Below, in pieces: positions 1 through 7,715 of a stretch of DNA of 25,809 bases. The translations under genes were made by a program, and so were the position numbers. Below the pieces are notes generated by a model. That model did no database searches. It saw only the letters and a program-made list of their open reading frames with translations, and had not been told where the DNA came from. Each line of letters starts with the position of its first letter. Position 1 is the first letter of the stretch. This DNA is from RGIG8767 sp045531685 (GTDB lineage Bacteria; Bacillota; Clostridia; Lachnospirales; Lachnospiraceae): NCBI GenBank assembly GCA_045531685.1, contig JAZSEL010000167.1, positions 1-25,809 on the forward strand. The letters are read 5' to 3'.

Positions 1-260
1 TCAATGGTAACATTATAAGCTAATTCATTGTACGCGAGTAATACACCGTTCCTATCATATATTTTTCCTCTTGTACTGTTAATCGTTCGTTCTTTTTGAA
101 TTTTAAGTGTAAATTCATCAAGAGTTTCCTGACCGTTTACTATCTGTAATACAAACAAACGTCCAATCAAAACAGCTAATAATATTACCATGAATAAAAG
201 AACAATAAGTATTCTTCCGTTTGTCGAAGTCATATAATTATCTTTTACCCGTTTAAACAA
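1..260 (-). CDS. mrdA: Penicillin-binding protein 2 (class B PBP), N-terminal fragment
   Basis: This is the start of a class B penicillin-binding protein, the transpeptidase that cross-links lateral-wall peptidoglycan as part of the rod complex. The gene runs off the left edge, so only about 86 residues are seen: a short basic cytoplasmic tail, one membrane anchor (RILIVLLFMVILLAVLIGRL) and the start of the pedestal domain with the typical 'STRGKIYDRNGVLLAYN' signature of PBP2 proteins. The transpeptidase SxxK, SxN and KTG motifs lie outside the window. I prefer a TTG start at 260, because AAGGAG lies about 9 bases upstream and the resulting LFKRVKDNY tail suits the family. The alternative is the ATG at 233, which has no good ribosome binding site. 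The TTG start overlaps the end of mreD by 8 bases. Position after mreBCD supports PBP2 rather than a sporulation PBP. Confidence 0.87.
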   Translation of the reverse strand, partial: MFKRVKDNYMTSTNGRILIVLLFMVILLAVLIGRLFVLQIVNGQETLDEFTLKIQKERTINSTRGKIYDRNGVLLAYNELAYNVTI

Positions 261-771
261 TCGATTGTTCTCCTTTTTTCTCCGATGCTTCCATACGCTT
301 CATAACATAATGGATAAGCGGATAAATAACACATGCCATGATTGTCGTATAGACCACTTCAGGAAGTATAATATTCATCAAATAATACATCATATCAAAT
401 CTTCGTCTAAAGAAGAATAAAATGAAATAGTACAGAATATTATATACCAAATCACTAAGCGCAATAAATAAAAGCGGAATCTTAATATCCTTCGGAAAAA
501 GAACTTTTTTTAATGTTCCGCATACAAATCCTACATACATATAAAGCAATGCATTAATGCCGTATACGGACCTAAAACCGATATCAATTAATAATCCACT
601 GAAAAAACCGGCATAAATACCGGTTCTCTTTCCGCCAAGAAACCCTAACGATGCAGTTGCAATCAGCAAAAGGTTCGGACGAATTCCACCTATGCTGAAT
701 AGGGAAAACAGCGTTGATTGTAATAAAAACAAGCAGAATATGAATATACTTGACGTAATTGCTTTTTTCAT
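253..771 (-). CDS. mreD: Rod shape-determining membrane protein MreD
   Basis: MreD is a small integral membrane subunit of the elongation complex that links MreC and the cytoskeletal MreB to PBP2 and RodA. The 172-residue product is almost entirely hydrophobic, with about five predicted membrane segments and a short charged C-terminus (RMEASEKKGEQ). It contains the family-like 'GGIRPNLLLIATASLGFLGG' loop and 'GFFSGLLID' segment near residues 28-63. Length fits the family (160-175). An AGGATAGG-like ribosome binding site precedes the ATG by a few bases. It sits 18 bases after mreC and its stop is overlapped by the PBP2 start, so translation is probably coupled. Sequence conservation in MreD is low, so much of the assignment rests on position and topology. 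Confidence 0.9.
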   Translation of the reverse strand: MKKAITSSIFIFCLFLLQSTLFSLFSIGGIRPNLLLIATASLGFLGGKRTGIYAGFFSGLLIDIGFRSVYGINALLYMYVGFVCGTLKKVLFPKDIKIPLLFIALSDLVYNILYYFILFFFRRRFDMMYYLMNIILPEVVYTTIMACVIYPLIHYVMKRMEASEKKGEQSIV

Positions 772-789
772 TTTCCTATCCTGTAAATC

Positions 790-1656
790 TTAATCTATTT
801 GTTGTTTCAATTCTTTAATAACCAACACTTCATTCAAGTGTTCGAAATCAACAACCGGAGTAAATGAACCGGATTTTGTAAGATTGTTAGAATCGGTTCC
901 GATGGAACTGATATATCCTATCAGAATTCCGGGCACATATTGATCCGATATATTGGAAGTAACGACTTTATCACCGACCGTAACTTTATTTTTACTGTCT
1001 ACAAGCTGACTATACTCAATCTTTCCATCTGACATAGTCTCAAGATTACCGGTAATAATTAAGTTATCACCACTTGCCAATACCATGCCGCTTGTATTAA
1101 TTCCATCTGAAATAATAGAAATAACTTTTGCATGATTTGGCCCGACTTCAATAACTCTTCCCACCAGTCCGCTTCCGGCAATTACATTACAATTGACCTG
1201 TACACCATCTTCCAAGCCTTTATCAATTACAAAAGAGGAATACCAATTTCCTGCGTCCCTTGCAATAATTCTGGCACCTATCTTGGTATATTCCTCATAT
1301 TCGGAATCCAAAACATATAATTCCCTTAATTTTGTCAGTTCATATTTTTCCTGCTGCAATTGTGTATTCTCATTTGTCAGCTCAATAATCTGATCTTTTA
1401 ATTTTTCATTTTCTTCCAATACAGAGGATAATTCCTGCAATTGCTTGGTTTTATCCAATGCATAGGTACCTACACTTGTAAGACCGTTTTCAAACGGAAC
1501 AATCAAATAACTACTGATGTAATTTAACGGAACTGCCAAGAAATTAGTCGTAAACGACAATATCATTATACCAACACATAATACAGTCAGAATAAAGAGA
1601 AGATATTTACTCGGAAGGCGGAACTTTTCCTTTTTTCTCTTTAAAACAGGACTCAT
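790..1656 (-). CDS. mreC: Rod shape-determining protein MreC
   Basis: MreC is a bitopic membrane protein whose extracytoplasmic beta domain binds PBP2 and activates the elongation machinery. The 288-residue product has a basic cytoplasmic start, a membrane segment at about residues 18-42, a long coiled coil at about 68-112 rich in Leu, Glu and Gln, and then two beta-barrel-like domains. The latter include the typical 'IARDAGNWYSSFVIDKG', 'GLVGRVIEV' and 'VISIISDGINTSGMV' segments. The ATG abuts the mreB stop with no gap, and a GGTGG stretch inside the end of mreB can serve as ribosome binding site, which points to translational coupling. Nothing is truncated. The assignment is secure from both sequence and the mreB-mreC-mreD-PBP2 order. 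Confidence 0.95.
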   Translation of the reverse strand: MSPVLKRKKEKFRLPSKYLLFILTVLCVGIMILSFTTNFLAVPLNYISSYLIVPFENGLTSVGTYALDKTKQLQELSSVLEENEKLKDQIIELTNENTQLQQEKYELTKLRELYVLDSEYEEYTKIGARIIARDAGNWYSSFVIDKGLEDGVQVNCNVIAGSGLVGRVIEVGPNHAKVISIISDGINTSGMVLASGDNLIITGNLETMSDGKIEYSQLVDSKNKVTVGDKVVTSNISDQYVPGILIGYISSIGTDSNNLTKSGSFTPVVDFEHLNEVLVIKELKQQID

Positions 1657-2670
1657 TTATCTTCCACCCATTCCTTCTATTGCATATGCAAGTGATTTAT
1701 AATTATCGTCTTTGATAATTTTTGCCAAACCGATGGCAACACTTTCAAGAGGTTTTTCGGCAAGATTTACCTTAAGACCTGTTCCCTTATGAACAAGCTC
1801 GGCAAAACGGTGTACCTGGGAAGCACCACCGGTCAAATAAATTCCGTGACGGTAAATATCTGCGCCTAATTCCGGTGGCGTTCTCTCTAAAATCACCTTA
1901 ATGGAATCAATAATTGCCGCAAAATGCTCTTCTAACGCATTATCAACCAATTTGGTCGGAATCTCTTTTTCAATCGGAAGACCCGTTACAATATCACGGC
2001 CGTATACAAGGGCAGAATGATTACCTGAGGTCAGTTCCGATAAATTAATCTTAATCTTTTCTGCACTCTTTTCTCCGATAATTAAATTGTATTCATGACG
2101 CACCCCGTTACGGATGGCTTCGTCAAATTTGTATCCGCCTACTTTAATTAATTTGCTTAATACAATACCACCTAATGAAAGGATGGAAATTTCGGTGGTA
2201 GCATAACCCACGTTTACAACCATAACCCCTTGGGAATTTTTAACATCAATGCCAAGACCAAGGCCGTCAGCTACCGCTTTTTCAACCACCATAATCTTTT
2301 TGGCTTTCACTCCGGCATCCTTTACCAAATCATAGAAAGCTCTTTTTTCCACTTCCGTAACATCTGTAGGAACTGCTACATAAAAATCTGCCGGCTTAAT
2401 AGCACCCTTGGACTGGTCCATAATAAAATACTTGACCAAAGTTTCCATATTTTGGATATCTGCAATCACACCATTGCAAACCGGGTACGAAGTCACAATG
2501 TTTGCCGGTGCTTTTTCGTACATATCGTAAGCAGAATCCCCATATGCTAAAAGAGTCTTCTTATTCTCAATAGCAATCATGTTTTTTTCGATAAAAAAGT
2601 TGTCCTCGTTCTTGTTGTAAATTTTGATATTGCTGGTACCGAGGTCCATTCCAAACGTATTGTTAGACAC
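1657..2670 (-). CDS. mreB: MreB-family cell-shape actin homologue (divergent)
   Basis: This is an actin-fold protein of the MreB family, expected to polymerise at the membrane and steer lateral wall synthesis. The overall chain is full length (337 residues) and colinear with MreB: phosphate-1 loop DLGTSN at 9-14, 'GVIADIQNMETLVKYFI' at 67-83, 'TEISILSLGGIVLSKLIKVGG' near 159-179, 'DIVTGLPIEKEI' near 226-237 and 'LTGGASQVHRF' at 279-289. Several nucleotide-pocket positions depart from the usual MreB: phosphate-2 reads NVGYAT instead of DIGGGT, the EEP stretch is EKA, GDEMD is GYKFD, and LTGGGA is LTGGAS. The start is GTG, set by a strong AAAGGAG eight bases upstream. It lies 15 bases after radC and abuts mreC. 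MreB, rather than Mbl, is inferred from the mreCD context. Confidence 0.9.
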   Translation of the reverse strand: MSNNTFGMDLGTSNIKIYNKNEDNFFIEKNMIAIENKKTLLAYGDSAYDMYEKAPANIVTSYPVCNGVIADIQNMETLVKYFIMDQSKGAIKPADFYVAVPTDVTEVEKRAFYDLVKDAGVKAKKIMVVEKAVADGLGLGIDVKNSQGVMVVNVGYATTEISILSLGGIVLSKLIKVGGYKFDEAIRNGVRHEYNLIIGEKSAEKIKINLSELTSGNHSALVYGRDIVTGLPIEKEIPTKLVDNALEEHFAAIIDSIKVILERTPPELGADIYRHGIYLTGGASQVHRFAELVHKGTGLKVNLAEKPLESVAIGLAKIIKDDNYKSLAYAIEGMGGR

Positions 2671-2685
2671 TTGTTAAGCTCCTTT

Positions 2686-3363
2686 CTATAGGTAACCTTT
2701 TTCTTTTAAACTTGTAAATGTATTATCTCCGATAATGATATGGTCTACTAATAAAATATTCATTAATCGGGATGCTTCCATAATCTGATTCGTAACCCGG
2801 ATATCCTCTGCACTTGGGGTGGCATCTCCGCTTGGATGGTTATGGAGCAATATAATATGCACGGCATGGTACCGTAAGGCTTCAATAAAAACCTCCCTTG
2901 CGGACAAAACCGCAGAATTTACGGTGCCCTTTGCAAGTAAAATCTCTCTGATACGCCGATTTTTCATGTCCGTCAAAATCAAATAGATATGCTCCGTTTC
3001 CAGATGCCGCATCCGTTCCATATAATAGAAGGCGACTTTATCCGGTGTGTCAAAATACTCTCCGTTTTCTTCCCTTGCCATCTGCATACGGGAACAGATT
3101 TCTGCCACACATTTTAAACGAATCGCTTTTACCTTTCCGATTCCCTTTATCTTTGTGAGCTCCTCTAGGGGGATGGCAGAAAGTGCCAAAAGCCCTTCCT
3201 TTGTCCCACTGCGCAATTGCAAAACCTTGTGAGCAAGTGACATGACATCTTCTCCCACGGTGCCTGTCCGTAATATAACCGCAACCAGCTCCGCATCCGT
3301 CAATGCTCCTGCTCCCATCCGTTCAAAACGCTCATAGGGAAATTCCTGTTTGTACGTATTCAT
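2686..3363 (-). CDS. radC: RadC/JAB-domain metalloprotein
   Basis: RadC proteins carry a helix-hairpin-helix N-terminal part and a C-terminal JAB (JAMM/MPN) fold that binds zinc; their cellular role is still debated, and an early link to radiation repair is not well supported. In this 225-residue product the N-terminal ERMGAGALTDAELVAVILRTG segment and the 'KIKGIGKVKAIRL' hairpin are clear. The JAMM motif reads LLHNHPSGDATPSAEDI, with H174, H176 and D187 in the expected HxH(10)D spacing. I set the start at the ATG at 3363, which has an AAAGGA site just upstream; the in-frame ATG 36 bases further upstream has no ribosome binding site. It is the first gene of the radC-mreBCD-mrdA block, an order common in Firmicutes and other bacteria. 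Confidence 0.93.
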   Translation of the reverse strand: MNTYKQEFPYERFERMGAGALTDAELVAVILRTGTVGEDVMSLAHKVLQLRSGTKEGLLALSAIPLEELTKIKGIGKVKAIRLKCVAEICSRMQMAREENGEYFDTPDKVAFYYMERMRHLETEHIYLILTDMKNRRIREILLAKGTVNSAVLSAREVFIEALRYHAVHIILLHNHPSGDATPSAEDIRVTNQIMEASRLMNILLVDHIIIGDNTFTSLKEKGYL

Positions 3364-3426
3364 CCTATCCTTTCTGCTATGCTCTCCAGACATACCCATG
3401 AAAAAGAAGAAAAAATACCTAAACGA

Positions 3427-3458
3427 ATCTTATCATATTTCCTTTTTTATGTACACAA
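3427..3458 (-). promoter_or_regulatory. Candidate promoter for radC-mreBCD-mrdA
   Basis: In the gap upstream of radC the minus strand has TGATAAGAT (an extended -10 form, TGnTAAGAT, 3435-3427), with TATGAT overlapping it (3437-3432), and TTGTGT at 3458-3453 as a weak -35. Spacing is 15 or 20 bases depending on which -10 is used, so the match depends on the extended -10. It is the only non-coding stretch that could drive the mre block separately from the upstream gene train. Confidence 0.4.
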
Positions 3459-3519
3459 ATTAGAGTTATTTTTTTTCGCCATAATCCGCTTTTATCCGCC
3501 TGGAAATTACTCTAATTTG
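3456..3519 (-). repeat. 15-base inverted repeat across the ynbB stop codon and upstream of radC
   Basis: CAAATTAGAGTTATT at 3456-3470 and its near-exact reverse complement (one mismatch) at 3505-3519 flank a 34-base spacer. The distal arm contains the last codons and stop of the YnbB-like gene; the proximal arm touches the weak -35 of the radC promoter candidate. The stem is AT-rich and is not followed by a T run on the minus strand, so a standard intrinsic terminator is unlikely. An operator or a weak mRNA structure is possible. Confidence 0.45.
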
Positions 3520-4790
3520 CCGGTAATGACACCTGCATTTTTTAGGCTTTGTAACGCCTTTAATATGCCGAATTTGGCATGCGGGAAGGTGAGTCCTCCC
3601 TGGAAATATACTGCATACGGCGGTTTAATCGGACCATCCGCACTTAATTCAATGGAACTTCCGGAAACAAATGCTCCGGCTGCCATAATTACCTTGGCAT
3701 CATACCCCGGCATATCCCAAGGTTCCGGAACAACGAAGCTGTCAACCGGTGCTGCCGCCTGAATACCCTGACAAAAGGCAATAACTCCTTCTTCAGAGCC
3801 AAAGGTAACTGCCTGAATGATATCATGACGGCTTTCCTTACTATCCGGAACAACGGCAAATCCCAGCTGTTCTAAGCAGGCTGCTGCAAAAACGGCTCCT
3901 TTTAGTGCCGATGCCGTAACCGTAGGTGCCAAAAACAATCCCTGATAAAAATCCTTTAAAATTCCAAGGGATGCTCCAACTTCTTTTCCCAATCCCGGCG
4001 AAGTCAAACGATAAGCCGCATTCTCCACACATTCCTTCTTGCCGGCAATATATCCGCCAATCGGGGCAAGACCACCGCCCGGGTTTTTAATAAGAGAACC
4101 CACAATCATATCCGCTCCCACATCCGTTGGCTCAATGATCTCAACAAATTCACCGTAGCAATTATCCACCATGCAGATAACATCAGGTTTGATTTCCTTA
4201 ATAAAAGAAATCAATTGTCCGATACGGGAAACCGACAGGGTTTTTCTCGGCTGATATCCTTTGGAGCGCTGAATCGTAACCAGCTTTGTTTTTTCATTAA
4301 CAGCGGCTTTGATTCCTTCAAAATCAAACTCACCGTCCGGCAGCAAATCCACCTGACGATAAGAAATCCCATATTCCTTTAAAGAACCTTTGCTGTCCCT
4401 GATTCCAATTACTTCTTCCAAAGTATCATATGGTTTGCCTACCGGTGAGAGAAGTTCATCTCCCGGACGCAAATTACTCATTAATGCCAATGCAAGTGCA
4501 TGTGTCCCGCAGGTAATCTGCGGACGCACCAAAGCATCCTCTGTATGGAACAATTTGGCATATACCTCTTCCAAGGTATCTCTTCCCACATCATTGTATC
4601 CGTAGCCCGTAGTTCCTAACAGGCATGCCTCACTCACATGACTCTCCTGCATGGCGCGCAGAACCTTTAACTGATTATACTCTGCATTTTTGTCAATTTC
4701 TTCAAACCTCTCCTTCAGGGAATCCAGAATCCTCTCCCCAAATAAAAGAACGTCCTGTTCAATCCCCAGAGACTTATAAATTCCGTTCAT
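3507..4790 (-). CDS. PLP-dependent enzyme, methionine gamma-lyase-like / YnbB (aluminium resistance) family
   Basis: This is a fold-type I pyridoxal-phosphate enzyme of the family named Met_gamma_lyase or 'aluminium resistance protein' (Bacillus subtilis YnbB). Its physiological substrate is not established; carbon-sulfur lyase or related amino-acid chemistry is the usual guess. The 427-residue product shows 'TTGYGYNDVGRDTLEEVYA' near 60-78, 'VRPQITCGTHALALAL' near 88-103, the cofactor-binding aspartate in VDNCYGEF (D209) and the Schiff-base lysine in GSLIKNPGGG (K235). The ATG overlaps the 3' end of miaA by 17 bases, with AAAGG eight bases upstream inside miaA. Proximity of ynbB to miaA is also seen in Bacillus. 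Family membership is secure; specific function is not. Confidence 0.9.
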   Translation of the reverse strand: MNGIYKSLGIEQDVLLFGERILDSLKERFEEIDKNAEYNQLKVLRAMQESHVSEACLLGTTGYGYNDVGRDTLEEVYAKLFHTEDALVRPQITCGTHALALALMSNLRPGDELLSPVGKPYDTLEEVIGIRDSKGSLKEYGISYRQVDLLPDGEFDFEGIKAAVNEKTKLVTIQRSKGYQPRKTLSVSRIGQLISFIKEIKPDVICMVDNCYGEFVEIIEPTDVGADMIVGSLIKNPGGGLAPIGGYIAGKKECVENAAYRLTSPGLGKEVGASLGILKDFYQGLFLAPTVTASALKGAVFAAACLEQLGFAVVPDSKESRHDIIQAVTFGSEEGVIAFCQGIQAAAPVDSFVVPEPWDMPGYDAKVIMAAGAFVSGSSIELSADGPIKPPYAVYFQGGLTFPHAKFGILKALQSLKNAGVITGKLE

Positions 4791-5727
4791 TCATACAACC
4801 TTTCATGTATTCTAATATTTTAGATTCATCGTAATCAAAATCCTGTTTGTTAATCCAGATTACTTCCTCTTCTTTTCGAAACCAGGTCAATTGTCTTTTG
4901 GCAAAATGCCTGGTATTTTTCTTAATTAAATCTATGGATTCTTCCAATGTGATTTCTTGGTTTAAATAAGCAAGAATCTCCTTATATCCCACACCCTGCA
5001 TGGAAACCAGATGCTCATCATATCCCTTATTCCTAAGTTCGGTCACCTCCCTTAGCAATCCGTTTTCCATCATAATGTCGACGCGCCTGTTAATACGCTC
5101 ATATAAACGTGCCCTGTCATCATTTAACACAAAATAACAGAAATCGTATTCGGCCTCTCTTTTTCTCTGTTCCTCATTGTATTCGGAGAACTTTCTGCCG
5201 GTAAAATGATAATATTCCAATGCCCTGACAACCCGTTTCATATTGTTATAATGGACGGTGTCCGCATACTCCGGATCAACCTCACAAAGCATCCCGTGAA
5301 GCTTCTGTTTTCCTTCCTCCGTGTCTCCAAGTAAGTATAAGGAATTCCGATAGGAATCGTCATGATCCTCTTCATTAAAATCAATTCCGTATAACAGTGC
5401 CTGAATATAAAATGCAGTTCCTCCTGCCAAAATAGGAATGCATCCTCTGGCTGAGATATCTGCAATTGCCTGTCTTGCTCTTTCTTGAAAAACAGCAACA
5501 TTAAACTCCTCATCCGGGTCAAAACAATCAATCAAGTGATGGGGAACTCCCTGCATTTCCTCCGGCATAATCTTAGCCGTTCCGATATCCATACCCCGGT
5601 ATACCTGCATAGAATCCGCGCTGATAATTTCACCATGTAATTCTTTGGCAAGACGAATCGATAATTCTGTTTTTCCCACTGCCGTAGGTCCGGTCAGAAT
5701 AAGCAATTTTTGCTTTGCAACACTCAT
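4774..5727 (-). CDS. miaA: tRNA dimethylallyltransferase MiaA
   Basis: MiaA transfers the dimethylallyl group of DMAPP to N6 of A37 in tRNAs that read codons starting with U, the first step towards ms2i6A. The 317-residue protein has the P-loop GPTAVGKT at 13-20, the substrate-recognition stretch 'ISADSMQVYRGMDIGTAK' near 35-52, 'AGGTAFYIQALLYG' near 100-113 and 'RRVDIMMENGLL' plus 'QGVGYKEILAYL' in the C-terminal half, all expected for the family. 'FAKRQLTWFRKEEEVIWI' near the end is also characteristic. The start has AGGA seven bases upstream. It follows mutL by 25 bases, an arrangement shared with many bacteria, and is two genes downstream of miaB's partner cluster, so both steps of the same modification are encoded in one gene train. 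Confidence 0.97.
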   Translation of the reverse strand: MSVAKQKLLILTGPTAVGKTELSIRLAKELHGEIISADSMQVYRGMDIGTAKIMPEEMQGVPHHLIDCFDPDEEFNVAVFQERARQAIADISARGCIPILAGGTAFYIQALLYGIDFNEEDHDDSYRNSLYLLGDTEEGKQKLHGMLCEVDPEYADTVHYNNMKRVVRALEYYHFTGRKFSEYNEEQRKREAEYDFCYFVLNDDRARLYERINRRVDIMMENGLLREVTELRNKGYDEHLVSMQGVGYKEILAYLNQEITLEESIDLIKKNTRHFAKRQLTWFRKEEEVIWINKQDFDYDESKILEYMKGCMNERNL

Positions 5728-5752
5728 AATTCCATCCTTATCCTGAAATTAA

Positions 5753-7678
5753 TCACACAATACGTTTGAATTTCTTTTCTAATTCATATTTGGTCATGGA
5801 AATAATCGTCGGTCTTCCATGAGGACAATGATACGGATTATCCAGAGTCATCATTTCCTTTAACAACTCCTTTACTTCCGCAAGCGACATCCTGCTGTTT
5901 CCTTTTACCGCCGCTTTGCAAGCCATAGATGCCATTTTCTCATATATCAGTTCCTGCTTTCCTTTCGGAACATCACTACAAATTTCATCCAGTAGGGATA
6001 AAAACATGTCTTTTGCATTTTGACCGTACAAGTCAACAGGGATGCTCCTTACCGCCACCTCATTACTTCCAAAATCCTCAATAAGAAATCCCAGATTTTC
6101 AAAATATTCCCTGTAATCAGAAAGTATGGTCTGTTCCTTGGAGGATAACGATACCACAACCGGAGGATTTAAACTCTGGGTCTCTATCTTCTTTTCCTTA
6201 AACTGTTTTACCAGACGCTCATACTTTACTTTTTCATGAGCCGCATGCTGGTCCATAATCAAAAGCTTTTCATCGTAGGAAATTAACCAATACGTATCAA
6301 ACAACTGTCCGATAATCTCATACTCTTTTTCTGCTTCTTTGGACAAAAACGGGGTATCAAACAATGACAGCTGTTCCGTTGTAGACGCATACACAACTTG
6401 TTCGGATTTAATGACATTCGCAGATACGCTTCCCGGATTCAACGACTGTATACTTTCCTTGATAATCCCCAATATTGCCGGATTCGGATTGACTTCCGCT
6501 TGTCCGCCGGAAGGAACCGGTTCAGAAGGTCTGCCGTATACAGCAGCTTCCTCCCGAAGATACATCTGCTTTTGTGTTTCGGTTCTATCCTGTAATCTGT
6601 TTTTTTCAAAAGGTTCCGGAGCCTTCGTTAACACTTCCTTTTGTTCCACGGTTTTATCCGTACTTCCAAAAGAAACCTCCGGAATCAGCTCCTGCATTTT
6701 CAGCATAGCGCTGACACTGCTTGCAATATAGTCGTAAAAATACTCTCCGTTGGAAAAACGCACATCCATTTTAGTTGGATGAACATTGACATCCACCAAG
6801 TCCGTAGATACATCAATGTTTAACACAAAGAACGGGAATTTGTGCTGCATCATATGATTGGAATACCCTTCCTCCACCGCCTTTGCAATCAATGTACTCT
6901 TTATATATCTGCCATTTACAAAATAATTTTCAAAATTACGGTTTGCCCTTGCAATGGTTGGCTTACCAAGAACACCGTAAATAGAAATATCCTTTCCTTT
7001 TTGTGATACGGGAATGGTCTCTTTTGCAATATCCTTACCAAAGATACGGTATACCAGTTCCTGCAGATTCCCGTTTCCCGATGTGTGGAATTTCACCTGT
7101 CCGTTCTGGATAAACTGGAAAGCAATATCCGGCTTACTTAATGCCATCCGTTCACACAGTTCGTTGATATAGCTTCCCTCCGTGGTTGGACTCTTTAAAA
7201 ACTTACGGCGCACCGGTGTGTTAAAAAACAGGTTTTTAACAAGTATGGTAGTACCCTTAGGAACACCCACTTCCTGAAAATCTTTTTCCGCTGCTCCTTC
7301 AATCACATAACGTACGCCGGTTAATGCAGCTTCTGTTTTTGTAATTAATTCTACCTGGGCAACAGCCGCAATACTGGAAAGAGCCTCTCCACGAAATCCC
7401 AGGGTTCCAATGGACATCAATTCCGCAGCATCATGAAGCTTACTGGTGGCATGACGATAAAACGCCTGTTTTACCTGGCTTTTATCAATTCCTTCTCCGT
7501 CATCGGTTACACGGATGAAAGAGATTCCTCCGTCCTTTATCTCAACGGTAATGGTCTTGGCACCTGCATCAATGGCATTTTCTACCAATTCCTTTACCAC
7601 ACTGCTTGGACGTTCGATTACCTCTCCGGCTGCAATCTTATCAATTGTTTCTTCACTGAGTAATTCGATCTTCTTCAT
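5753..7678 (-). CDS. mutL: DNA mismatch repair protein MutL (endonuclease type)
   Basis: MutL couples mismatch recognition by MutS to strand removal. In organisms without MutH it nicks the new strand itself. The 641-residue protein has an N-terminal GHKL ATPase with 'ELVENAIDAGA' (30-40), DDGEGI (59-64) and GFRGEALSSI (94-103). A variable Pro/Glu-rich linker (about 340-450) follows, then a C-terminal dimerisation domain. The C-terminal endonuclease motif DQHA(x)2E(x)4E is present as DQHAAHEKVKYE (476-487), with the accessory MACKAAVKG and CPHGRPT (618-624) motifs. This predicts nicking activity and MutH independence. QLSLFD at 436-441 in the linker resembles a sliding-clamp binding peptide. 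The start has GAGGA at good spacing and follows mutS by 37 bases. Confidence 0.97.
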   Translation of the reverse strand: MKKIELLSEETIDKIAAGEVIERPSSVVKELVENAIDAGAKTITVEIKDGGISFIRVTDDGEGIDKSQVKQAFYRHATSKLHDAAELMSIGTLGFRGEALSSIAAVAQVELITKTEAALTGVRYVIEGAAEKDFQEVGVPKGTTILVKNLFFNTPVRRKFLKSPTTEGSYINELCERMALSKPDIAFQFIQNGQVKFHTSGNGNLQELVYRIFGKDIAKETIPVSQKGKDISIYGVLGKPTIARANRNFENYFVNGRYIKSTLIAKAVEEGYSNHMMQHKFPFFVLNIDVSTDLVDVNVHPTKMDVRFSNGEYFYDYIASSVSAMLKMQELIPEVSFGSTDKTVEQKEVLTKAPEPFEKNRLQDRTETQKQMYLREEAAVYGRPSEPVPSGGQAEVNPNPAILGIIKESIQSLNPGSVSANVIKSEQVVYASTTEQLSLFDTPFLSKEAEKEYEIIGQLFDTYWLISYDEKLLIMDQHAAHEKVKYERLVKQFKEKKIETQSLNPPVVVSLSSKEQTILSDYREYFENLGFLIEDFGSNEVAVRSIPVDLYGQNAKDMFLSLLDEICSDVPKGKQELIYEKMASMACKAAVKGNSRMSLAEVKELLKEMMTLDNPYHCPHGRPTIISMTKYELEKKFKRIV

Positions 7679-7715
7679 AGCTCATTCCTCTATCTGTAAA
7701 AAAACCTATTTCCCG

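Noticed and set aside
2230..2550. Plus-strand open frame inside mreB
   Set aside because: Antisense to a conserved gene, rich in Cys, His and Asn, with no ribosome binding site or family resemblance.
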